Shown here: positions 1-6,602 of the stretch, piece by piece
Layout of the letters: each line of letters starts with the position of its first letter
How positions within the stretch are numbered: the stretch's first letter is position 1
Source of the DNA: Epulopiscium sp. Nele67-Bin004
Lineage (GTDB): Bacteria; Bacillota_A; Clostridia; Lachnospirales; Cellulosilyticaceae
Assembly (NCBI GenBank): GCA_002007315.1
Contig: LNZQ01000213.1
Location: 1-8,259 of the forward strand
Direction: 5' to 3'
DNA: 8,259 nucleotides
Translations under genes and position numbers: made by a program
Notes under the pieces: model-generated
What the model saw: only the letters and a program-made list of their open reading frames with translations
What the model was told of the DNA's origin: nothing
Databases searched by the model: none

Positions 1-1273
1 TTTAGGTGTATTGGCAGGGGCATTAAGTATAACAACACTAACATCTGCACAAGAAACTATGACAATTAGCGACTGGGCAAAACCAACAATAAGCCACGGA
101 AGTAGGTTTGGAATTTATCCTTTTGAGTGGCACTATGACAACTTTAATCAAGAAATCACATTAGATAAATTTGAAATGCTACTTAATAATGTTGCAATAA
201 AATTGGACAATCCAACTTATACAGCAGATATAAACCAGATGTCTTTAACGAGAGAAAATATTTTAAATAGCTTGTATCAAACGATAAGCATATATGATAG
301 CTTAAACGATACACAAACTGGCGTTGAGTATTTTGTACAAAATGGTTTGATACAAGGAGATGGAACAGATTTAAGATTAAATGATATTGCGACAACTGAA
401 GAATCTGTTGTTTTTGCAACTAGATTGATTGAACAAGTTCAAGACGTATTAGAGAAATCTACAAAAGGTGTGGCTTGGGAAATTCGGCATAACGATAACA
501 CTGCATATTTATTTGGTGTTGTTCACTTAGGCCCAGCAGATTTGTTTCCTATTAATGCAGATATAAGAGATGCTTATTATAATTCGGATTATTTAGTTTT
601 AGAAACTACTGGATTAAGCGAAGAAACAGCACAAAAGTATATGGAAATCATGAGCATATCAGAGGGAACAATAGCAGACTACATATCGGTTGAAATGTAT
701 GATAAATTATTAGAAGTATGCGAACTATACAGCCTACCTTTAGAAGTGGCAAATCAAATAAAACCTTATTTTTTGGCTAGTGAGTTAGGAACAGCGTATA
801 TAAACATGACTGGCGAAATATCTAGTCAATATGGGACAGACGCTTTTTTTATCGAACAAGCAATGTTTGATAACAAGCCTATACTGGAGCTTGAAGATGT
901 TTTAGACTATAAATTTGATGACTTGCCACAACAATATGTAGAAGATAGTTTAAGTTTGGCATTAGATATGCTATTAAATCCTAGCAAGTTTGTAGGTAGC
1001 AACGATGAATTTCTGGAAGTGGTAAAATACTATATTCAAGGCGACTTAGAAACATTCTCTGAATTAGCAAAAGTGATGGACGACCCTACTGCTATGAGCG
1101 TTTTGTATGGTGAGCGTGACCAAAACATGGCAGAAGAGATAGACAAATTGTTGCAACAAGAGGGCGAAAACACTTATTTTATAGCAGTTGGAGCAGGACA
1201 CTACGTTGTTGATGACAATATTTTGGATAGATTAGAAGACATGGGATATGAAATACTGGATTTTTATAACTAA
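1..1273 (+). CDS. Secreted TraB/GumN-family protein with N-terminal SLH-like repeats (5' end cut by the window)
   Basis: The reading frame is open to the left edge (codons from base 2), so the true start lies upstream; a TTG at 11 is not a start. The first residues (LGVLAGALSITTLTSAQE) are the end of a signal peptide with probable cleavage after TSA. Counting from the TTG codon, residues 20-65 (SDWAKPTIS...GIYP) and 103-142 (GVEYFVQNGLIQGDG...ATRL) resemble SLH repeats, suggesting attachment to the cell wall. Residues 153-420 are a TraB/GumN (Tiki-like) domain: GVVH at 169-172, LVLE ending at E198, YGTD at 274-277, LELE at 292-295, ERD at 368-370 and GAGH at 394-397 are the expected conserved acidic/His motifs of this putative metal-dependent protease fold. 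Enzymatic activity in bacterial members is poorly established. It is a single gene followed by its own terminator. Family call firm; SLH call moderate. Confidence 0.85.
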   Translation, partial: LGVLAGALSITTLTSAQETMTISDWAKPTISHGSRFGIYPFEWHYDNFNQEITLDKFEMLLNNVAIKLDNPTYTADINQMSLTRENILNSLYQTISIYDSLNDTQTGVEYFVQNGLIQGDGTDLRLNDIATTEESVVFATRLIEQVQDVLEKSTKGVAWEIRHNDNTAYLFGVVHLGPADLFPINADIRDAYYNSDYLVLETTGLSEETAQKYMEIMSISEGTIADYISVEMYDKLLEVCELYSLPLEVANQIKPYFLASELGTAYINMTGEISSQYGTDAFFIEQAMFDNKPILELEDVLDYKFDDLPQQYVEDSLSLALDMLLNPSKFVGSNDEFLEVVKYYIQGDLETFSELAKVMDDPTAMSVLYGERDQNMAEEIDKLLQQEGENTYFIAVGAGHYVVDDNILDRLEDMGYEILDFYN

Positions 1274-1297
1274 AAAAATACTTAAAGTAGTAAAACT

Positions 1298-1329
1298 AAA
1301 AGGTTTAGTGGATAGGCTAAACCTTTTTT
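1298..1329 (+). terminator. Intrinsic terminator of the TraB-family gene
   Basis: An 11-bp perfect stem (AAAAGGTTTAG at 1298-1308 with CTAAACCTTTT at 1317-1327), an 8-base loop and a run of T to 1329. It lies 25 bases after the stop codon. Confidence 0.85.
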
Positions 1330-1456
1330 ATGTGTCTTAAAGTGCGTATATTTTAAAAATATTTTAAAAAATTTTCAAATTTCTAACCCCTTATATACCA
1401 ACTTCTCTAACCTCTTTACCCCCATAGTTTAACAATATTCAAGAAAAACTTTATAA

Positions 1457-1485
1457 TTGACAGTCAAAAATTGGTGGGATATACT
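1457..1485 (+). promoter_or_regulatory. Sigma-A-type promoter for the 22-residue-repeat gene
   Basis: A perfect -35 TTGACA (1457-1462), a 17-base spacer and a -10 TATACT (1480-1485, 5 of 6). The start of transcription should be near 1491-1493, giving a leader of about 90 bases before the ATG at 1584. The stretch 1330-1456 upstream is AT-rich and pyrimidine-rich; I see no gene in it. Confidence 0.75.
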
Positions 1486-1494
1486 GGTTACAGA

Positions 1495-1537
1495 TAACGA
1501 GCAGGACACCAAATACGTTGGATACCAACTACGTTAT
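1495..1537 (+). repeat. Structured leader: 16-bp tandem repeat with alternative hairpins
   Basis: Two abutting 16-base units, 1504-1519 (GGACACCAAATACGTT) and 1520-1535 (GGATACCAACTACGTT), match at 14 of 16 positions. The outer sequences ATAACG (1495-1500) and CGTTAT (1532-1537) are complementary. Inside, CCAA 1509-1512 can pair with TTGG 1518-1521, or GTTGG 1517-1521 can pair with CCAAC 1525-1529; these two hairpins share bases and exclude each other. It lies just after the predicted transcription start. A regulatory role is inferred only. Confidence 0.4.
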
Positions 1538-1583
1538 TAGACGAGCAACTTAACAACTACATATAAGATTGGAGAATGATATT

Positions 1584-2528
1584 ATGATAAATTACAATAC
1601 ACTAAACGTGCAAGAGCAGGTACAAGCAGTACAAAACAACGGTTGGGTAATACAGTACATACATAATCCTAATGAGCAAGTGCAACTAACAGCGGTGAAA
1701 CAAATGTGTTGGGCAATCCAATATATAGATAATCCAGCAGAGTCAGTACAGTTGCAAGCGGTGCGAAAAAACGGTTCTACAATAGTAGAAATTGAAAATC
1801 CAAGTGAAAAGGTGCAATTAGCGGCGGTATCACAAAACGGCTTCTCTATTCAGTTTATAAAGAACCCAAGCGAAAAAGTACAACTACGAGCAGTGTTAAC
1901 TACGCCAGAGGCTATAAAGGAAATTGAGCACCCAACAGAACAAGTACAACTAATTGCAGTTGGTATGTCGCCAGATGTAATTGCACACATTGACAACCCA
2001 AGTGAGATGGTTCAGTTTGAGGCAGTAATACAAGACAGTTGTGCAATTAGATTTATTGATAACCCAACAGATGAGGTAAAATTGTTGGCTGTTAAAAGAA
2101 ATCCAAACGCTGAATTTTATATAGAAGAAAAAGCAGAACAAATTTGTCTTGAGGTAGTGTCAATTAATGAAGTTAAAAAGGCTCACGACCCTAAAAAGCC
2201 TAAAAAAGTGGACAAGCAAGTAAAACGAAAAATGCATAATATAGACCCACGAATTCAGCTAGAACTTATCAAGGATAATCACAAACTGGTGACATACGTT
2301 AAAAATGATGAGGTCAAACTGGAGCTAGTAAAGTGGGATACCAAGCAGGAGATATTACATAATAAAGACTATTGGCACGAAATGATAGTTGAATATATTT
2401 CAACAATGAAAGAGAAGCAACAAACAAATGTAATGACAAAACGGGTGAAAAAGAATGCTTTCAAGAAAAATATGCCATATGTGAGAGGAAAACCGATATG
2501 GGATAAATCAAGCTACAAAATAGGTTAA
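1584..2528 (+). CDS. Solenoid protein of 22-residue repeats (DUF4116/LRV-like), function unknown
   Basis: 314 aa from the ATG at 1584, chosen because GGAG (1571-1574) sits 9 bases before it; a TTG at 1569 upstream overlaps that site and is rejected. Residues 8-183 are eight consecutive repeats of exactly 22 residues, consensus (S/T)E-x-VQL-x-AV-x4-AI-x2-I-x-NP, with a ninth degenerate copy from 184. The pattern of hydrophobic V/L/AV/I/I positions and the NP turn is that of a helical-repeat solenoid; it recalls DUF4116 and leucine-rich-variant repeats. No signal peptide or membrane segment is seen, so it is probably cytoplasmic. After a Lys-rich linker (about 197-215) come two looser VKLEL-type repeats and a basic C-terminus. 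Such solenoids usually bind protein or nucleic acid, but no catalytic motif is visible and I cannot assign a role. No clear terminator follows the stop. Confidence 0.8.
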   Translation: MINYNTLNVQEQVQAVQNNGWVIQYIHNPNEQVQLTAVKQMCWAIQYIDNPAESVQLQAVRKNGSTIVEIENPSEKVQLAAVSQNGFSIQFIKNPSEKVQLRAVLTTPEAIKEIEHPTEQVQLIAVGMSPDVIAHIDNPSEMVQFEAVIQDSCAIRFIDNPTDEVKLLAVKRNPNAEFYIEEKAEQICLEVVSINEVKKAHDPKKPKKVDKQVKRKMHNIDPRIQLELIKDNHKLVTYVKNDEVKLELVKWDTKQEILHNKDYWHEMIVEYISTMKEKQQTNVMTKRVKKNAFKKNMPYVRGKPIWDKSSYKIG

Positions 2529-2567
2529 AAACAGTTTTTTATAATACCAAGTTAGGAGGCGATTATT

Positions 2568-2576
2568 ATGCGTTAA
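2568..2576 (+). other. Two-codon minigene ATG-CGT-TAA with perfect Shine-Dalgarno
   Basis: AGGAGG at 2554-2559 is placed 8 bases before an ATG that is followed by one Arg codon and TAA. The initiation signal is as strong as that of any real gene in the window, but the frame ends at once. It could be a ribosome-loading or regulatory minigene, or the start of a gene destroyed by a small mutation. No product is claimed. Confidence 0.4.
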
Positions 2577-2632
2577 AATAAAAATACATAAAATAGTTTT
2601 TTATAACAAACACATTTTAGGAGGCGAGGGTT

Positions 2633-2638
2633 ATGTGA
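2633..2638 (+). other. Start-stop element ATG-TGA with perfect Shine-Dalgarno
   Basis: AGGAGG at 2619-2624 lies 8 bases before an ATG directly followed by TGA. It is the second copy of the duplicated unit. As with the first copy, either a start-stop regulatory element or a decayed gene start would fit. Confidence 0.4.
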
Positions 2639-2712
2639 AAAATTAACTTATAACTATGCACATTCGTATAAGATTTTGAATTTGATAAACTACTTTTTTT
2701 GTCGGTTTACCA

Positions 2713-2742
2713 TTGTATGGATATATATTTTTGTGGTAATAT
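2713..2742 (+). promoter_or_regulatory. Possible promoter for the stalk-domain gene
   Basis: TTGTAT (2713-2718), an 18-base spacer and TAATAT (2737-2742) preceded by TGG, an extended -10 feature. The match is modest, and TTGTCG (2699-2704) with TATATA (2722-2727) is an alternative. The region is so AT-rich that chance matches are expected. Confidence 0.3.
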
Positions 2743-2790
2743 ATACATGTTACAGAAATATTAAAATATTATATCAAGGAGACAATAGTT

Positions 2791-3699
2791 ATGAAACAAA
2801 CAAAAAAGTGGGCAGGTTTATTAGTTGCGTCATTATTACTTGTTCCAAATACACTATATGCGACTGAACGACAAGTGACAATAAATGACGGCGAAGCTCA
2901 TATATCACTAAAAGATGTAGAAGGGACTGCTTTTATATCTCTTAGGGATATGGCGGAGCATCTTAAATGCGAAGTTAGATACGACGAAGAGGCACATGCC
3001 ATAATTTTAATAGAAAAAAATGGTACTACTACGGAGATTGACCTGAACAATCCACAAATTGAAGGCGTTAATGGTGAAGAAGTGGAGTTATTCGTATTGC
3101 TAGAGGAGGGGCGCACCTACATACCACTTAGAGCTATAAATGCAGTGTTAAAAGATTCGCCACTGGGATATTTTATCGAGTACAACGACCAAGACGACAA
3201 TATATATATTGAGGAGCGTACGGAAACTACGACAGAGGTAGAAACAACAACAAGTTCGGCATTATCTGTTCAATTAGATGAGGAACAACAAAGTAGACAG
3301 CGACAATCAGAGCAAGATAATCCACCCCCACCACCTGACGCAGAAAATGCACCCGCAGACAGAGCACAAATGGAGGCTAGATTTAAAGGAGGCGACGACG
3401 AAAAGCAGCAGTTTGGCGACAGCATAAATAATACGTTTGGAACGTATATGTATTGTGCAAAGTATTTGCTAGAAAATGACGACACGGCAGAGGACTATAT
3501 AGTTAAATCGGTAATTTATAAAGAAGATTATGAGGAGCTTAAAACTACATTTATAAGAACTTATATAGAGCAAATTCATGCGATTGTGACAAGTGGGGGT
3601 ACTGTTGAGGAGCTTGAAAAAATTGAAGATGCATTGTTGATATATGGAGTGTATTCGGACGTTGACGAGTCAGCGTGGAAAAACTTAGTTATATACTAG
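2791..3699 (+). CDS. Secreted protein with copper-amine-oxidase-type stalk domain
   Basis: 302 aa, start fixed by AAGGAG (2776-2781) 9 bases before ATG and by a classic signal peptide, residues 1-24: MKQTKKW, a hydrophobic core, then cleavage after LYA. Residues 28-141 fit the stalk domain first named from copper amine oxidase (Cu_amine_oxidN1): two copies of the hallmark, AFISLRDMAEHL (48-59) and TYIPLRAINAVL (109-120), each followed by beta-strand-like segments. Residues 142-200 are a low-complexity Thr/Glu/Gln linker with five prolines at 178-182. Residues 200-302 form a separate, mostly helical C-terminal domain that I do not recognise. The stalk domain is structural and does not imply oxidase activity or copper binding. 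No LPXTG motif or C-terminal anchor is seen, so it is probably wall-associated or released. The two Shine-Dalgarno minigenes lie 150-220 bases upstream. Confidence 0.8.
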   Translation: MKQTKKWAGLLVASLLLVPNTLYATERQVTINDGEAHISLKDVEGTAFISLRDMAEHLKCEVRYDEEAHAIILIEKNGTTTEIDLNNPQIEGVNGEEVELFVLLEEGRTYIPLRAINAVLKDSPLGYFIEYNDQDDNIYIEERTETTTEVETTTSSALSVQLDEEQQSRQRQSEQDNPPPPPDAENAPADRAQMEARFKGGDDEKQQFGDSINNTFGTYMYCAKYLLENDDTAEDYIVKSVIYKEDYEELKTTFIRTYIEQIHAIVTSGGTVEELEKIEDALLIYGVYSDVDESAWKNLVIY

Positions 3700-3711
3700 A
3701 GTTAAAAATGA

Positions 3712-3858
3712 GTTATTGCAATAGAATTTAATTTTTTTCCATATGTAAGTAATATTATTCCATATATTACCGATATAAAATCTACAATATTTAACATGTC
3801 ATCAGGAAGTGTAGTAGCTACAGCCTCAGCACGAATGACAGTAAATTATGAGTATTAA
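3712..3858 (+). pseudogene. Start-less 48-codon frame, probable 3' remnant of a lost gene
   Basis: After three in-frame stops (3697, 3703, 3709) a frame runs from 3712 to TAA at 3856-3858 without a normal start near its 5' end; the first ATG is at 3796 and has no ribosome binding site. The translation is protein-like, with a beta-strand-type ending, SSGSVVATASARMTVNYEY, just ahead of a strong terminator. This is what the last part of a gene looks like after its front was deleted. I do not recognise the family; chance remains possible at this length. Confidence 0.35.
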
Positions 3859-3861
3859 ACT

Positions 3862-3901
3862 AAAAAAACAGACAACTCAATATTAAGTTGTCTGTTTTTT
3901 T
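3862..3901. terminator. Bidirectional intrinsic terminator between convergent genes
   Basis: A perfect 16-bp stem (3862-3877 with 3886-3901) and an 8-base loop. The core is ACAGACAACT/AGTTGTCTGT, flanked by A on one side and T on the other, so it works as a terminator on both strands. The stop codon of the minus-strand gene (3900-3902) lies inside its outer end. Confidence 0.9.
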
Positions 3902-4412
3902 AGATTTGAGCATCAAATGAAATGATAGATGAAGTGGTTGAAGTTGCTAAGGGGTCAAAGCCATCTAAAATAGATGTATCAAAAGAATCGCCACACTGCC
4001 AATTTGGATAATGCGAGCGAATTTCATTTGTATAAGCTTCGCTTATTTCAAATTGAAACTGACTAAGCGTATAAGTTGCTGAAAGTCTTAGGTCAGGGTC
4101 AAGTGTTTGTCGATAAGCTTCAAATGCTGCATTCATATCCTCGCCATTAGTCATGCCGTTATTATTAATAAAGTTTTCTCTAACAATATCAGCTATTTCG
4201 GTCTTAATATCATCTGACACTTCTACAATTTTTTTATAGCTATTTTCTTTGCCATTAATACACATGCTCCAGTCCCACTCAGGGTTTTGAGCTGCAAGCT
4301 CTTCGATTGTCATTTCACGATATCCCATAGGCGTATTATTTATATTAGTGCTAAATAAATTTCCTGTATTTTGTTGAAATAATTGAAGACTAACCATATC
4401 ATTAATTCTCAT
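3900..4412 (-). CDS. Hypothetical protein, 170 aa, unrecognised family
   Basis: Start at 4412 (reverse ATG) supported by AGGAGG (4418-4423) five bases upstream and a good promoter beyond. The protein begins MRINDMVSLQLFQQ and has no signal peptide or membrane segment. Residues 1-30 are Asn/Gln-rich and probably flexible. A compact region follows with MTIEELAAQNPEWDWSMC at 34-51, acidic helices at about 62-82 and 92-104, LSATYTLSQFQFEISEAY at 110-127, and HYPNWQCG at 134-141; the last 20 residues are Ser/Thr-rich. The NPEWDW and YPNWQ motifs with a Cys near each (C51, C140) are the most distinctive points. It loosely recalls uncharacterised clostridial proteins of the DUF3879 type, but that is from memory and weak. 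It is convergent with the stalk-domain gene and downstream of the hydrolase gene on the same strand, with its own promoter. Confidence 0.7.
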   Translation of the reverse strand: MRINDMVSLQLFQQNTGNLFSTNINNTPMGYREMTIEELAAQNPEWDWSMCINGKENSYKKIVEVSDDIKTEIADIVRENFINNNGMTNGEDMNAAFEAYRQTLDPDLRLSATYTLSQFQFEISEAYTNEIRSHYPNWQCGDSFDTSILDGFDPLATSTTSSIISFDAQI

Positions 4413-4452
4413 AAATTCCTCCTAATAGTTGTTAAAATATGAATCATACTAT

Positions 4453-4480
4453 ATTATATTATTCAGCATCATACTGTGAA
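4453..4480 (-). promoter_or_regulatory. Promoter for the 170-aa hypothetical gene
   Basis: On the minus strand: -35 TTCACA (4480-4475), a 16-base spacer, and a perfect -10 TATAAT (4458-4453). The start should be near 4446, about 34 bases before the ATG. It shows that this gene need not depend on read-through from the hydrolase gene. Confidence 0.6.
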
Positions 4481-4525
4481 TTTATTAGTAATATAGGATA
4501 GTTAATTAATTTAACTTAAAAAATT

Positions 4526-5203
4526 TTAAATTGCTACAACATTAAATCCAAGCTGTTCAAGCTCACGTTCAGCATTGTCATGGTCTAAATGCATACAATA
4601 AACTTTGTCACGAAATTCAGGTGCGATAAGTTTTTCAAGGTCTTTATAATAACAATGTGCTTGTGTGACATACATTGAAGTATCTTGATATATGCGAGAT
4701 ATTTTGCCATTTTCCAAATCAGCTATTATTTGTGGTGAAATTGTATTTGCATCTCCGCTATAATAAACATATTGGTCACCAGTTTCAAAAGTATACCCAA
4801 AGCATTCCATCACATCAACATGTTGTACAGGAACAGCTGTTGCTTTTACACTTGATTCTATAGGTAAACTTGGCTGATAATCATAAGCGTCTTCGGCTAG
4901 ACCGTGCAAACTCAAAAGTTGTTTTATAGTTGGTACAGGGTGTACAATTACAGCTTTTACTTTTAGCACCAAATCACAATAAATAACAAACGTACCTAAT
5001 CCGCCAGTGTGGTCAGCATGCAAATGCGTAATTAGACAATAAATTTTTTTGAATTTATCCAGTTCACTCCATTCAACAAGCTTTTCAAAAGTATACCCCC
5101 CACAATCAATTAAATATAGTTCATCACCAGATGTGATGTATGCACTGTTGTTGCCATATTTGGGGAAAAAGCCTGCCCCACGTCCAAAAAATTTAATTTC
5201 CAT
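4526..5203 (-). CDS. Metallo-beta-lactamase-fold hydrolase
   Basis: 225 aa; start at 5203 has a GGAG site (5216-5213) 9 bases upstream. The N-terminus GRGAGFFPKYGNNSAYI and LIDCGG (31-36) are the first strands of the MBL fold. Metal ligands are all visible: H60-x-H62-x-D64-H65 in THLHADHTGG, H128 in PVQHVD, D151 in YYSGDAN, and H205 in CMHLDHD. This is the two-metal hydrolase set, and the short chain with a GNNSA start is closest to the RNase Z-like/phnP-like group of single-domain MBL proteins. The substrate cannot be deduced; an RNase Z exosite arm is not evident, so I do not call it rnz. It is cytoplasmic, with no signal peptide. It is divergent from secD, with the two start codons about 150 bases apart. 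Confidence 0.85.
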   Translation of the reverse strand: MEIKFFGRGAGFFPKYGNNSAYITSGDELYLIDCGGYTFEKLVEWSELDKFKKIYCLITHLHADHTGGLGTFVIYCDLVLKVKAVIVHPVPTIKQLLSLHGLAEDAYDYQPSLPIESSVKATAVPVQHVDVMECFGYTFETGDQYVYYSGDANTISPQIIADLENGKISRIYQDTSMYVTQAHCYYKDLEKLIAPEFRDKVYCMHLDHDNAERELEQLGFNVVAI

Positions 5204-5234
5204 AAATAATTTCTCCTTTGTATTATTTTATCTA

Positions 5235-5264
5235 ATTATATCAATCGAACTGTAAGCTGGTCAA
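5235..5264 (-). promoter_or_regulatory. Promoter for the MBL-fold hydrolase gene
   Basis: On the minus strand: -35 TTGACC (5264-5259, 5 of 6), an 18-base spacer and a perfect -10 TATAAT (5240-5235). It leaves a leader of roughly 25 bases. Confidence 0.7.
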
Positions 5265-5290
5265 CAGTTTTATTTTTATGCTCTAGTGGC

Positions 5291-5319
5291 TATACAAACG
5301 CTAAATATTTCGGTATTAT
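5291..5319 (+). promoter_or_regulatory. Possible promoter for secD-secF
   Basis: TATACA (5291-5296, 4 of 6 to the -35 consensus), a 17-base spacer, and TATTAT (5314-5319, 5 of 6). It is correctly placed, about 35 bases before the chosen secD start, but the -35 is weak. Confidence 0.35.
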
Positions 5320-5354
5320 ATAGGTTAGACTATTTAAAGAAATGGAGTGATTGT

Positions 5355-6602
5355 ATGGGCAAATCAGTTTTAAAACTGATAGGGATAATTGCAGTTATCG
5401 CTATAACGGCGTATGTTGCTATTTATGGAATTAATGTTGATGGCAGACTGTCTTACAACAACATACGACTTGGGCTTGACCTGCAAGGTGGAGTTAACAT
5501 AGTGTATGAGGCAGATGTTGCAGACCCAACGTTAGACGAGATGAGTGCGGCTGTTCAAATGATACAACTTAGACTTGATCGAGGAAACTACACTGAGGCA
5601 GAAGTTGCTATTGAAGGAACAAATCGTATACGTGTTAATATCCCAGGGGTTGATGACCCACAAGAGGCGATTGCAAACATAGGAGCAACCGCTCTTTTGA
5701 CGTTTGAGGACGAAGAAGGAAATGTAGTTGTTGAGGGGAAAAACGTTGCACGTGCAATAGGGCAACTTGCAGACACAGGATTTGGACAAGAGGCGATAGT
5801 TTCGCTTGACTTTGATAGTGTTGGACGAGAGGCATTTCGTATTGCAACCCAAGAAAACATAGGTAAATCAATAGTTATAAGGCTTGATGGGCAAATTATT
5901 AGTGCTCCTGTTGTAAATGATGTTATTTGGGACGGAAGTGCGATGATTTCGGGAAGTTTTACGCTTGACTCGGCAAAAGAATTGGCACATACAATTGAGG
6001 CTGGGGCGTTGCCTTTTGGGCTTATACCAGTATCATCAACAGCAGTTGGTGCAAAGCTTGGTATGGACGCTTTTAATAGCAGTGTTCAAGCTGGTACAGT
6101 TGGATTTTGTATTATATTAGTGTTTATGTTGCTTGTGTATAGAGTGTCTGGACTTGCGGCGGATATTGCACTTGTATTTTATGTATCACTATTAATTGTA
6201 ACGCTAAGTTTGATAGAGTCAACGCTAACATTACCAGGGATTGCAGGTATAATTTTGTCAATCGGTATGGCAGTTGATGCAAATGTTATTATATTTACAC
6301 GTATCAAAGAAGAAATTATTGCAGGAAAAAGTGTGCGTTCGGCGGTTGACTCTGGATTTAATAAGGCGCTAAGTGCAATAGTTGACGGAAATGCAACAAC
6401 GTTAATTGCATCAGTCGTGTTGTATATTCTTGGTACGGGTATCATAAAAAGTTTTGCAACAACACTTGGAATTGGACTATTAGTATCAATGTTTACAGCA
6501 CTTGTTGTAACAAGGTTGTTACTTCGTACGTTTGTTGAACTGGGGCTAAACAGCCCAACGATGTATGGAGCAAAAGCCACAAAAGCAGGAGGTGCAAGCT
6601 AA
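5355..6602 (+). CDS. secD: Protein translocase subunit SecD
   Basis: 415 aa from the ATG at 5355. This start was chosen over GTG at 5286 because GGAG (5344-5347) lies 7 bases upstream and the protein then begins MGKSVLKLIGIIAV, directly into the first membrane helix (about 5-24). Hallmarks in order: GLDLQGG at 40-46, which opens the periplasmic-type P1 region; an extracellular domain to about 225, with LDGQIISAPVV at 177-187; five further membrane helices from about 246; GMAVDANV at 304-311, DGNATTLIA at 344-352, and FATTLGIG at 367-374. SecD with SecF forms a proton-driven RND-type membrane complex that assists SecYEG/SecA protein export by pulling on the emerging chain. The length is near that of the short Gram-positive SecD, not the roughly 615-aa E. 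coli form. Its stop overlaps the secF ATG by one base. Confidence 0.96.
   Translation: MGKSVLKLIGIIAVIAITAYVAIYGINVDGRLSYNNIRLGLDLQGGVNIVYEADVADPTLDEMSAAVQMIQLRLDRGNYTEAEVAIEGTNRIRVNIPGVDDPQEAIANIGATALLTFEDEEGNVVVEGKNVARAIGQLADTGFGQEAIVSLDFDSVGREAFRIATQENIGKSIVIRLDGQIISAPVVNDVIWDGSAMISGSFTLDSAKELAHTIEAGALPFGLIPVSSTAVGAKLGMDAFNSSVQAGTVGFCIILVFMLLVYRVSGLAADIALVFYVSLLIVTLSLIESTLTLPGIAGIILSIGMAVDANVIIFTRIKEEIIAGKSVRSAVDSGFNKALSAIVDGNATTLIASVVLYILGTGIIKSFATTLGIGLLVSMFTALVVTRLLLRTFVELGLNSPTMYGAKATKAGGAS

Larger units (their letters stand above)
2531..2638 (+). repeat. Duplicated unit with Shine-Dalgarno and start codon
   Basis: Two related segments, about 2531-2576 and 2592-2638, share AGTTTTTTATAA, then TTAGGAGGCGA, then TTATG, in the same order. 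The Shine-Dalgarno to ATG distance is 8 bases in both, although the middle part has diverged and changed length. This looks like an old tandem duplication of a translation-initiation region. Confidence 0.7.

Noticed and set aside
11..13. TTG as the start of the first gene
   Set aside because: The frame is open to the window edge and the codons before and after it form one signal-peptide core; no ribosome binding site precedes it.
1569..1583. TTG start of the 22-residue-repeat protein
   Set aside because: It overlaps the Shine-Dalgarno GGAG that serves the ATG at 1584.
1605..2132. CRISPR-like array
   Set aside because: The 66-base periodicity is entirely explained by 22-residue protein repeats; there are no identical DNA repeats with unique spacers.
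2676..2867. 63-codon frame overlapping the start of the stalk-domain gene
   Set aside because: Out of frame with a gene that has a clear signal peptide and ribosome binding site; no binding site of its own.
5286..5354. GTG start giving SecD 23 extra residues
   Set aside because: No ribosome binding site before it; the ATG at 5355 has GGAG at 7 bases and begins just before the first membrane helix, as SecD normally does.
5204..5354. A SCIFF peptide gene (scfA) upstream of secD, a frequent clostridial neighbour
   Set aside because: No small Cys-rich frame is present; the gap holds only divergent promoters and leaders.
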